This document shows positions 1-6,909 of a DNA stretch of 13,698 nucleotides, piece by piece. Where the stretch lies: positions 1-13,698 of the forward strand of contig CAJJRX010000043.1 in NCBI GenBank assembly GCA_905194315.1, written 5' to 3'. Numbering within the stretch: the stretch's first letter is position 1; every line of letters begins with the position of its first letter. The position numbers and the translations under genes were made by a program. This DNA is from an uncultured Sutterella sp. (GTDB taxonomy: Bacteria; Pseudomonadota; Gammaproteobacteria; Burkholderiales; Burkholderiaceae_F). The notes beneath the pieces were generated by a model. That model saw nothing but the letters and a program-made list of their open reading frames with translations, searched no databases and was not told the origin of the DNA.

Positions 1-46
1 AACTGGTTAGGAATTCTCAATCAGAATTTTCTTCCACATGTATGCC

Positions 47-376
47 TCAAGAGCCAAAATTTTCCACTGACAGGATTTTTCTCTGATGGTTTTGACCAAG
101 TTGGTTGATGTCATTGAGGTTAGAGAGCGAGTATCCAAAACTCACTCCAGGACCTTTGGACTGGACAATGGTACCGATTCGAGGTCGCCGGGTAATCATG
201 CCGGCTTTTTCCAGTTTGGCTAATGCTCGCCGAATAGTAATTCGGGCACAGTGATAGCGTAGAGCCAGTTCTGTCTCCGGGGGCATCTGCTCCCCTATGG
301 CCCATTGCCCGTCAACGATGTGGCGAGCTAGTGATTCAGCCACATTATCGGTAAGTGTTTGCGCCTTTCGATGCAT
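47..376 (-). CDS. GntR-type transcriptional regulator, truncated to its DNA-binding domain
   Basis: The 109-residue product has a GntR winged helix-turn-helix at about residues 8-72, including the block MPPETELALRYHCARITIRR, the following ALAKLEKAGMI and a wing RIGTIV. HutC-type family members are usually about 230-250 residues and carry a C-terminal UTRA effector domain. Here only about 35 residues follow the wing (FGYSLSNLNDINQLG and onward), which resembles the linker into UTRA. A stop then follows, and all three minus-strand frames are closed between it and the window edge, so the ligand domain is missing and not merely frame-shifted within view. It lies 117 nt beyond the transporter, after that operon's terminator, so it is probably transcribed separately. 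It may be a decayed local repressor of the lyase/transporter operon or a DNA-binding remnant. The GntR assignment is firm; whether it functions is unclear. Confidence 0.7.
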   Translation of the reverse strand: MHRKAQTLTDNVAESLARHIVDGQWAIGEQMPPETELALRYHCARITIRRALAKLEKAGMITRRPRIGTIVQSKGPGVSFGYSLSNLNDINQLGQNHQRKILSVENFGS

Positions 377-401
377 AATCTTCTGTCAAACAGGAAAATA
401 A

Positions 402-430
402 AAATTATTTTAACGGGAAAATCATGTAAA
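402..430 (-). promoter_or_regulatory. weak candidate promoter for the GntR gene
   Basis: Read on the minus strand, TTTACA (425-430, five of six to the -35 consensus) is followed after 17 nt by TAATTT (402-407, a poor -10). It overlaps the T-tract of the upstream terminator and lies about 25 nt before the start codon. This rests on consensus matching only. Confidence 0.25.
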
Positions 431-466
431 AAATCAGGGGAGAAATCGCCTTACGACCCTCCCCTG
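428..466 (-). terminator. intrinsic terminator of the lyase-transporter operon
   Basis: An 8-bp perfect stem (CAGGGGAG at 435-442 with CTCCCCTG at 459-466, 16-nt loop) is followed on the minus strand by a run of six T after one A. It lies 28 nt past the transporter stop codon and separates it from the GntR gene. Confidence 0.8.
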
Positions 467-493
467 TTGATTTATTGAAATGGATATAAGTTA

Positions 494-1897
494 TCAGTAC
501 AGACCGATGATTTTCCACCATACCATGCCTGAGGCAAAAACCAGCAGGACATTGAAAGTCACAATCACGAAGTTCAGTTTGTAGAATTTCGGACGTTCAA
601 AATAACCTTGTCCAAAGTAAATTGGACCTGGGCCGCCGGCATATTCGGTAATCCCCCACATGAAGTTTGAGAAGATGGCAAAACAGATAGCCACCATAAA
701 TGCAGGGGCGCCGGCGCCAATAGCGACAGTGGCAAACGGGACATACATGGCTGCTACATGGCCAGAAGCGGTGGCGAACACATAATGCAGGTAGATGTAT
801 GCGAATCCGAGGAGGATAAAGGCGGTCATTGCATCATAGTGTGCAAGCATTCCGGCAAATAGGGCAGACATCCATTTGACGAATCCAAGTTTAGTGAGAC
901 CACCTGCAAGTGAGATAATGGCACCAAACCAAACTACTGTATCCCAAGCAGCCTTATCAGCCAGGACATCTTTCCACTGAACAGCCCCCGTAGCAAACAG
1001 GAAGGCAATCAAAGCAAGGCCGACGGCAGTAGCATTCAAGCCTGTCAGAAGACTGGTTCCCCACCCTAGAAGAGCCAGCAGGAAACCTAATCCGACAAGG
1101 ATCTCCTGGCGAGACATAGCTCCCATTTTGTCTAACTCTTCGCGTCCCATGCGTTTGGCTTCGGGGGTTTTGCTGAGAGTTGGTTTAATTAAAAATCTCG
1201 TGAGCAACGGCAAAAGAACGAAGCACAGTCCGGCAGGTACCAGTGCCGCCAGAAGCCAGCTGCCCCAGGTCAGCTCAATTCCTAGGGCGTCATGGGCAAG
1301 TCTTGCGCAAAGGGGATTGGCAGCCATACCGGTGAGGAAAAGAGCTCCGGTAATGGGAGTGATCTGGAAACAGGTCATGATGAGGTAATCACCGATTTTC
1401 TTCCCTGACTCACCGGGTTCACTCTTCATGACAGAGTTGATGGATTTGGCGACAGGCAGAATAATGCCTCCTGAGCGTGCAGTCACACTGGGCATTGCCG
1501 GAGCCATAATCAGGTCGGCAAGGGACAGTGAGTAAGCTATTCCCAGAGATGAACCGCCAAAAAGTGAAAGCATTTTGTAGGCAATGCGTCTGCCAAGACC
1601 AGACTGAACGAACCCGAGGGAAAGCACGTATGCACAAAAGATCATCCAAACTGTGCCTGAGGCAAAACCGCTCATAGCGTCTTTAAGCGTCAGGGTATTT
1701 GTGAGAACAGCCAGTGCTACAGCAATCCACATCAGAGCTCCTGAAGCTATAGGAGCGGTCAGGATTCCGATAATGGTCGCCACAAAAATTGAGAAGATAT
1801 GCCAGGCCTGAGTGTTGAGGCCCTCTGGAGCCGGAATAATCCAGAGGCACCCCAACACGGCGACGGGAATAAGCCATTTGAACATAGTTTTGGTCAT
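494..1897 (-). CDS. DASS (SLC13/CitT-type) anion transporter, di/tricarboxylate class
   Basis: The 467-residue, very hydrophobic protein has many membrane segments and spans a full-length DASS carrier. Two conserved anion-binding loops are visible: PSVTARSGG at 136-144 and ATASGHVAAM at 375-384, the variants seen in the 2-oxoglutarate/malate, CitT and tartrate-type branch. Members of that branch are inner-membrane carriers and several exchange the substrate for succinate. A GTG start three codons upstream (1906) is possible, but the ATG at 1897 has a GGTG at fitting distance and is preferred. It begins 28 nt after the lyase stop, so the two are almost certainly co-transcribed; the pairing suggests it imports the lyase substrate or exports its product. 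Family is confident; substrate is not. Confidence 0.88.
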   Translation of the reverse strand: MTKTMFKWLIPVAVLGCLWIIPAPEGLNTQAWHIFSIFVATIIGILTAPIASGALMWIAVALAVLTNTLTLKDAMSGFASGTVWMIFCAYVLSLGFVQSGLGRRIAYKMLSLFGGSSLGIAYSLSLADLIMAPAMPSVTARSGGIILPVAKSINSVMKSEPGESGKKIGDYLIMTCFQITPITGALFLTGMAANPLCARLAHDALGIELTWGSWLLAALVPAGLCFVLLPLLTRFLIKPTLSKTPEAKRMGREELDKMGAMSRQEILVGLGFLLALLGWGTSLLTGLNATAVGLALIAFLFATGAVQWKDVLADKAAWDTVVWFGAIISLAGGLTKLGFVKWMSALFAGMLAHYDAMTAFILLGFAYIYLHYVFATASGHVAAMYVPFATVAIGAGAPAFMVAICFAIFSNFMWGITEYAGGPGPIYFGQGYFERPKFYKLNFVIVTFNVLLVFASGMVWWKIIGLY

Positions 1898-1925
1898 GAT
1901 GGTCACCGTGAGGGTTGTGCAGTGG

Positions 1926-3281
1926 TTAAAGGTCAGATGCGTTGAATTTGGCTAAAACCCGATCTACCATTTCGCCACATTGACCAATGTAATTGGCGGG
2001 ATCACATAGGGCGTCAATCTGGTCAGCCGGGATACGATCGGCAACAGCTGGTGTAGCCTTAAGAACCTCTGCAAGGGTGCCGCCTTTAGTATTGACGATT
2101 CGGCAGGCATCGTAAACGACGTCGTGGGCGTTCTGACGACCGATAAACACGGCCAGTCCCATCATTACAGCTTCCGCGACAATGGTTCCGCGGGTTAATG
2201 CAAGATTTTTGAGCATCTGATCGGGGTAAATTTCCATGCCGTCCAGCAGGAAATTGGCCTGTTTCAGAGCGCCAGCCGTCAGCATGAAGGCTTCAGGGAT
2301 AGCAATCCACTCTGCATGCCAGGGACCTGTTGCTCGTTCCAGATCCTGAATTTGCGCATCAACCATGAGGCCGGCGGCCTGACGGACACCTTTAGCACAG
2401 GCAAGCATCAGTTCAGAGCTGATGGGATTGCGCTTCTGAGGCATGGTAGAAGAAGCCCCTCGTCCTTTTACAAAAGGCTCTAAAACCTCACCGACTTCAT
2501 TCATTGACATGAGCATTACGTCATAAGCGATCTTTCCAAGGGTACCGGTAACTAATGTCAGGAAGTTCACTGCCTCAGCAAATCCATCGCGTGCGACATG
2601 CCAGGAGGTATCTGGGATTCCCAGCTTCAACTCTTTCATCATTTCGGCTTGAACCGCAAGTCCTTGACCGTGTAAAGAGGCTAGCGTTCCTGCTGCTCCG
2701 CCAAACTCCCCAACCAGAACACGCGGACGCAGTTCATTGAGACGTTCAAGGTGGCGCAGACACTGCGCAAGCCAGATAGAAGCCTTGTACCCGAAGGTGC
2801 AGGGCAGAGCCTGCTGCAGATGTGTACGACCGGCCATGGCCGTATTGCGATGGGTTTTGGCTAGACGGGCGAGAGTTTTGCACAATTTCTTCAGATCAGC
2901 TTCAATTAGTTCAAGAGCTTTACGGATCTGCAGAACATTGGCGGTGTCCATGATGTCTTGTGTAGTAGCGCCCCAGTGGACAAAACCACCGGCATCTCCG
3001 CACTGTTCATTTAACTGATGCACGAGGGGCAGAATAGGGTAGCCGACAATTTCTGTTTCATGACGGAATCTGTCAAAGTCAAGAGCATCAACAGAACACC
3101 GGGCTGCAATTTTGTCAGCAGCCTCCTGCGGAATGACACCCACAGCCGCCTCAGCCTTTGCGAGAGCGATCTCAGTCTGAATATAACAGTCGATGAGATG
3201 ATGATCGTCAAAGACAAATCGCATTTCAGGGCTGCTGAAAGCATCACGGTAGAGGATGCTGTCAAACACGGTACTAGACAT
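1926..3281 (-). CDS. Fumarase/argininosuccinate-lyase superfamily enzyme, PcaB/adenylosuccinate-lyase-like
   Basis: The 451-residue cytosolic enzyme carries the three superfamily blocks: HWGATTQD at 102-109, a catalytic-type THLQQALP at 153-160, and the flexible signature loop GASSTMPQKRNP at 275-286 with its serine pair. Superfamily members cleave C-N or C-O bonds by beta-elimination, usually releasing fumarate; PcaB (3-carboxymuconate cycloisomerase) is the exception, and length and block style fit the PcaB-like branch. No other protocatechuate or purine gene is nearby, so neither named function is supported. The chosen ATG (3281) has an AAGGAG ribosome site seven bases upstream; a longer reading adding 22 residues lacks that support. 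First gene of an operon with the DASS transporter, it probably acts on an imported succinyl-type or other dicarboxylate compound. Substrate unknown. Confidence 0.85.
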   Translation of the reverse strand: MSSTVFDSILYRDAFSSPEMRFVFDDHHLIDCYIQTEIALAKAEAAVGVIPQEAADKIAARCSVDALDFDRFRHETEIVGYPILPLVHQLNEQCGDAGGFVHWGATTQDIMDTANVLQIRKALELIEADLKKLCKTLARLAKTHRNTAMAGRTHLQQALPCTFGYKASIWLAQCLRHLERLNELRPRVLVGEFGGAAGTLASLHGQGLAVQAEMMKELKLGIPDTSWHVARDGFAEAVNFLTLVTGTLGKIAYDVMLMSMNEVGEVLEPFVKGRGASSTMPQKRNPISSELMLACAKGVRQAAGLMVDAQIQDLERATGPWHAEWIAIPEAFMLTAGALKQANFLLDGMEIYPDQMLKNLALTRGTIVAEAVMMGLAVFIGRQNAHDVVYDACRIVNTKGGTLAEVLKATPAVADRIPADQIDALCDPANYIGQCGEMVDRVLAKFNASDL

Positions 3282-3471
3282 AAATTTCTCCTTCTTGACA
3301 GGGGGTAAGTTTTGGCGGAAAGCAGGCAGGTAGTTGTCACTTGCCACTTTATGTGCCCAGTGTGCCCTTGCTCGAGAGGATAGGGAAGGAGAAGAAAAGA
3401 TTAGTCCTATTAAATGGTGCGAAATTTGACGGTGAGACTGAACAAAATACCTGTGCAGCAGTCGGTTTCGG

Positions 3472-3513
3472 AATTGTTCTATGAAAATAAATTGTTCTTT
3501 TGATAGAACAATT
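3472..3513. promoter_or_regulatory. operator-like array of AATTGTTCT half-sites upstream of the lyase operon
   Basis: AATTGTTCT occurs at 3472-3480 and 3490-3498 in direct orientation and inverted at 3505-3513. The outer copies form a perfect 11-bp inverted repeat (AATTGTTCTAT with ATAGAACAATT); the inner pair forms a 9-bp inverted repeat with a 6-nt spacer. On the minus strand the array overlaps a possible promoter (TTGTTC, 16 nt, TATTTT) pointing to the lyase. A GntR-type or similar dimeric repressor site is inferred; the protein is unknown. Confidence 0.5.
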
Positions 3514-3777
3514 AGGATCTATCCTTAGTAAATGTGTATTTGAGTAGTTACAGTGGTGAAGGTCAGGTAGAAACCCTAATACTATTAAGGAATTGTTCGG
3601 TGATGGAGGTGCTTTTGATCATAGGACTTATTGTGGTCGGGAAGTACGAACAGAAAATTTTTTTTGCGCTCAGGCAGATTATGTTAAGCAAAAATTTAAC
3701 AGGATTTGTGCCGCTGTGAAGTGACAGAAAAATGGACCGTGCTATATACCTAGAATGTATGGGTGTTTGCGGAAAAA

Positions 3778-3824
3778 CAGCCTGATTTTGTATGAACAAA
3801 TTAAATTTTGTATGAAACAGGCTG
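3778..3824. promoter_or_regulatory. paired direct repeats inside an inverted repeat, upstream of the hydrogenase operon
   Basis: ATTTTGTATGAA is present twice (3785-3796 and 3805-3816), starts exactly 20 nt apart, about two helical turns. The pair is bracketed by CAGCCTG (3778-3784) and its reverse complement CAGGCTG (3818-3824). It sits about 200-250 nt before hyaA and 30-75 nt before a -10-like TATAAC. The spacing suits a tandem activator binding site; the regulator is unknown. Confidence 0.4.
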
Positions 3825-3859
3825 ATTTCTAATCATGGGTAGTACTTAGTGGGTATAAC
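3823..3859 (+). promoter_or_regulatory. candidate hydrogenase promoter with an FNR-like palindrome
   Basis: TATAAC at 3854-3859 matches five of six -10 bases. No good -35 precedes it; instead a palindrome TGAT-N5-ATCA (3823-3835) lies near the position where an activator such as FNR would bind. FNR and CRP sites have a 4-nt spacer, so the match is off by one. Weak evidence. Confidence 0.25.
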
Positions 3860-4025
3860 ATAGGGGAGAATTTTACTAATTGTATTGATGGAAAAACACA
3901 GCAAAGTTTTTAAACTGTGGGTGGGAAATGAAGAGATTGAGGTTTCCCCATTTTTTGTCGTCCGTATCCTGCGGCCGGCAAATTATATTGCCTCAGTTTT
4001 CCTCCCCTTGATGGAGATTTAAATA

Positions 4026-5126
4026 ATGAAACTCGAAACACAATATGAAGCGCTGCGACGCCGTGGCATTAGCCGCCGTAGCTTCCTTCAGTTCTGTTCC
4101 TTTACTGCAGCCAGCCTCGGTTTGGGCAGCGCCGGTGCCAAAGACATCGCCGATGCCATGCAGACCAAGCCTCGCACGCCGGTTATCTGGTTGCACGGTC
4201 TTGAATGCACCTGCTGCACGGAATCCTTTATCCGTTCCTATCACCCGATCGCTCAGGATCTCGTCCTGTCCATGATCTCGCTCGACTACGACGACACGAT
4301 CATGGCTGCTGCCGGTGAGCAGGCTGAAGAAGCGCTTCACGAAACCATGGAAAAGTTCAAGGGTAACTATATCCTTGCTGTGGAAGGTAACGTTCCTCTC
4401 AATCAGGACGGTATCAACTGCATTCCTGGCGGTGAACCGTTCCTCGAAAAGATTAAACACGTTGCCAAGGACGCCAAGGCTGTTATCGCCTGGGGTTCCT
4501 GCGCCTCCTGGGGCTGCGTGCAGGCTGCCAAGCCGAATCCCACCCAGTCCGTGCCTATCACTGAAGTGATCAAGGACAAGCCCATTGTGCTCGTCCCGGG
4601 CTGCCCCCCGATTCCTGATGTGATGTCCGGTGTTGTCACCTACATCCTCACCTATGACCGTCTGCCCCCGCTCGACCGTATGGGTCGTCCGAAGATGTTC
4701 TACGGTCAGCGCATTCACGACAAGTGCTATCGCCGCGCTCACTTCGACGCCGGTCAGTTCGTTGAAAAATTCGACGACGAAGGCGCCAAACTCGGCTACT
4801 GCCTGTACAAGGTTGGTTGCAAGGGCCCGACGTCCTACAACTCCTGCTCCGCTATGCGCTGGAACGAAGGTATCTCCTGGCCTGTTCAGTCCGGCCACGG
4901 CTGTATCGGCTGCTCTGAACCGAACTTCTTCGATAAGGGCTCGTTCTACGAACATGAAACCACTGTTCTGCCCCCGGGCTTCGGTGGCATTGAAGCCACG
5001 GCTGACAAAGTCGGCTTGGCCACGCTCGGTCTCGTTGGTGTCGCTGCTGCTGCGCACGTCGCCTTGTCTGCTGTCGCGCAGGCCCGTAGCAAGAATACCA
5101 ACAAGGAAATCGGAGGGGATAAATAA
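4026..5126 (+). CDS. hyaA: [NiFe] hydrogenase small subunit, oxygen-tolerant group 1d type, Tat-exported
   Basis: The 366-residue iron-sulfur subunit of a membrane-bound uptake hydrogenase relays electrons from the large subunit to cytochrome b. A twin-arginine signal (SRRSFLQ, 16-22) opens the protein. The proximal cluster ligands are Cys61, 63, 64, 159, 164 and 193; spacing equals that of E. coli Hyd-1 Cys17, 19, 20, 115, 120, 149, including the two extra cysteines that build the [4Fe-3S] cluster. Distal ligands are His231, Cys234, 259 and 265; medial ligands Cys274, 293 and 296. A hydrophobic C-terminal anchor (about 331-353) ends in a short charged cytoplasmic tail. The ATG has a GGAG site nine bases upstream. 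Its stop overlaps the hyaB start by one base, so the two are translationally coupled. Glu is almost always GAA, a sign of high expression. Confidence 0.97.
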   Translation: MKLETQYEALRRRGISRRSFLQFCSFTAASLGLGSAGAKDIADAMQTKPRTPVIWLHGLECTCCTESFIRSYHPIAQDLVLSMISLDYDDTIMAAAGEQAEEALHETMEKFKGNYILAVEGNVPLNQDGINCIPGGEPFLEKIKHVAKDAKAVIAWGSCASWGCVQAAKPNPTQSVPITEVIKDKPIVLVPGCPPIPDVMSGVVTYILTYDRLPPLDRMGRPKMFYGQRIHDKCYRRAHFDAGQFVEKFDDEGAKLGYCLYKVGCKGPTSYNSCSAMRWNEGISWPVQSGHGCIGCSEPNFFDKGSFYEHETTVLPPGFGGIEATADKVGLATLGLVGVAAAAHVALSAVAQARSKNTNKEIGGDK

Positions 5127-6895
5127 TGAACGATCGTGAACGTCAAATTGTTGTTGACCCGCTTACCCGAATCGAAGGTCACCTTCGTGTTCAAGCGGTC
5201 CTGGGCGATGACGGCAAAATTGCCGACGCCATGAGCACCGGCACGATGTGGCGCGGTCTCGAAGTTATTCTGAAGGGTCGTGACCCGCGTGACGCCTGGG
5301 CGTTCGTTGAACGTATCTGCGGCGTCTGCACCGGTGTGCACGCTCTGGCTGCTGTGCGCAGCGTGGAAGATGCCATCGGCATCAAGATCCCGAAGAACGC
5401 CAACTACATGCGTAACATCATGGCGTTGACGCTCTACATCCATGACCATATTGTTCACTTCTATCAGCTCTCCGCTCTGGACTGGGTTGACGTTGTGAGC
5501 GCTCTGGATGCTGATCCCCGTGAAACCGCCGCCATTCAGCAGAAGATTTCTCCGGAACATCCTCTCGCCAGCGTCGGCTACTTCCGCGATGTGCAGAACC
5601 GTCTGAAGAAGTTTGTCGCTTCCGGCCAGCTCGGTATTTTCAACAAGGGTTACTGGGGTCACCCCGCCATGAAGTTGCCGCCCGCCGTCAACCTCCTGGC
5701 TGTGACGCACTACCTCGAAGTTCTTGAATTCCAGCGCGAAATCGTCAAGATTCAGACGATCCTCGGCGGTAAGAACCCGCACCCGAACTATCTGGTCGGC
5801 GGTATGGCCTGCCCGATCAACATGCACGACACGGGTGCTCAGGGCACGATGGTCAACCAGACCACGATGAACTTCATGAAGGATCTGGCTCAGAAGGCCC
5901 TGAAGATCACGCGCAACGTCTACCTGCCCGACATCAAGGCTATCGGTTCCTTCTATCCTGAATGGTTCACGTACGGTGGCGGTCTCTCCGGCAAGAACAT
6001 TCTCTGCTACGGTGACTTCCCGCGTGTTGCCAACGACTACTCCGACTCTTCCATCCAGCTGCCGCGTGGTGCCATCATCAACGGCAACTTCAAGGAAGTG
6101 CACGACGTCGATCCGCGTGACCTCAACCAGGTTCAGGAATTCGTGGATCACTCCTGGTACAAGTATCCGGAAGCCAACAAGGGTCTGCATCCCTGGGAAG
6201 GTATCTCCGAACAGAACTTCGAAATCTCGAAGAACTCTATCGGTACGAAGACCAAGTTCGAATGGCTTGCTCCGGATGGTAAGTACTCCTGGATCAAGAG
6301 CCCGCGCTGGAAGGGTCATATGATGGAAGTCGGTCCTCTGGCCCGTGTCCTCATGGGTGTGGCCAAGAACATCGACTACATCAAGGAACCTGCCCTTGCG
6401 CTCCTGAAGGAACTCAATCTCCCGCTCGAAGCCTGCTGCTCGACGCTCGGCCGTCACGCTGCCCGCGCTCTCGAAACGGATTGGGCCTGCCAGGAACTGA
6501 TCTGGACGATCAACGCGCTCGAAGCCAACATCAAGGCCGGCGACGAAGTTGCTGCCAACATGGAACTCTGGGAACCCAGCAAGTGGCCGAAGGAATGCCG
6601 CGGTGTTGGTGTTGCCGAAGCTCCGCGTGGCGCTCTCGGTCACTGGTGTGTCATTAAGGACACCCGTCTGGCCAACTGGCAGGCCGTTGTGCCGACCACC
6701 TGGAACGCCTCGCCGCGTAGTCCGGAAGGTCAGATCGGCACGTACGAAGCATCCCTGATCGGTAACCCGATTGCTGATAAGAAGCGTCCGCTCGAAATCC
6801 TGCGTACGATTCACAGCTTCGACCCGTGCCTGGCTTGCTCGACTCACTTGATGGATCCGGAAGGCAAGGAACTCGCCGACATCCAGGTCCGCTAA
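5126..6895 (+). CDS. hyaB: [NiFe] hydrogenase large (catalytic) subunit
   Basis: The 589-residue subunit holds the Ni-Fe(CN)2CO site that splits H2. The N-terminal ligand motif RICGVCTGVH (63-72) supplies Cys65 and Cys68, and the C-terminal motif DPCLACSTH (566-574) supplies Cys568 and Cys571. A 15-residue tail (575-589, LMDPEGKELADIQVR) follows His574 and should be removed by the HyaD endopeptidase after nickel insertion. Length is close to E. coli HyaB. It has no export signal of its own and would cross the membrane as a folded complex with the Tat signal of HyaA. A GGAGGGG ribosome site lies in the end of hyaA. Every Glu codon I read is GAA, in contrast to hyaD and later genes; this bias also explains the very long meaningless open frame on the other strand. 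Confidence 0.98.
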   Translation: MNDRERQIVVDPLTRIEGHLRVQAVLGDDGKIADAMSTGTMWRGLEVILKGRDPRDAWAFVERICGVCTGVHALAAVRSVEDAIGIKIPKNANYMRNIMALTLYIHDHIVHFYQLSALDWVDVVSALDADPRETAAIQQKISPEHPLASVGYFRDVQNRLKKFVASGQLGIFNKGYWGHPAMKLPPAVNLLAVTHYLEVLEFQREIVKIQTILGGKNPHPNYLVGGMACPINMHDTGAQGTMVNQTTMNFMKDLAQKALKITRNVYLPDIKAIGSFYPEWFTYGGGLSGKNILCYGDFPRVANDYSDSSIQLPRGAIINGNFKEVHDVDPRDLNQVQEFVDHSWYKYPEANKGLHPWEGISEQNFEISKNSIGTKTKFEWLAPDGKYSWIKSPRWKGHMMEVGPLARVLMGVAKNIDYIKEPALALLKELNLPLEACCSTLGRHAARALETDWACQELIWTINALEANIKAGDEVAANMELWEPSKWPKECRGVGVAEAPRGALGHWCVIKDTRLANWQAVVPTTWNASPRSPEGQIGTYEASLIGNPIADKKRPLEILRTIHSFDPCLACSTHLMDPEGKELADIQVR

Positions 6896-6909
6896 AAGGA
6901 GGGATTTAT

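Larger units (their letters stand above)
3282..4025. other. AT-rich intergenic region between divergent lyase and hydrogenase operons
   Basis: These 744 bases hold no credible gene; the short open frames lack ribosome sites and protein-like composition. The stretch is clearly richer in A and T than the hydrogenase genes. It contains an AATTGTTCT half-site array near 3472-3513 (lyase side), a lone further copy at 3591-3598, a T-rich run near 3658-3665, paired direct repeats at 3785-3816, a -10-like TATAAC at 3854-3859 and a palindrome at 3977-3992 (hydrogenase side). It must contain the promoters of both operons. Confidence 0.8.

Noticed and set aside
3534..3799. Short open frames on both strands in the AT-rich gap
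   Set aside because: No ribosome site, GTG or isolated starts, and no protein-like conservation visible; the region looks regulatory.
3896..3919. CACAG...CTGTG inverted repeat upstream of hyaA as a CRP or terminator site
   Set aside because: Arms are only five bases and spacing does not fit CRP; no T-tract makes it a terminator.
3974..3992. Sigma-54 promoter (GG...GC) before hyaA
   Set aside because: CGGCA and TTGCC resemble the -24/-12 boxes, but the spacing is one base too long, and such promoters do not tolerate that.
3993..5057. 354-codon open frame antisense to hyaA
   Set aside because: Mirror of a certain gene; the composition is that of an antisense translation and no family is recognisable.
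4946..6847. 633-codon open frame on the minus strand, antisense to hyaA/hyaB
   Set aside because: It lies opposite two certain genes, has no ribosome site or recognisable domain, and is a by-product of strong codon bias in hyaB.
6826..6909. Upstream start for hyaC inside hyaB
   Set aside because: The extension is out-of-frame translation of hyaB; the ATG at 6910 has a near-perfect ribosome site.
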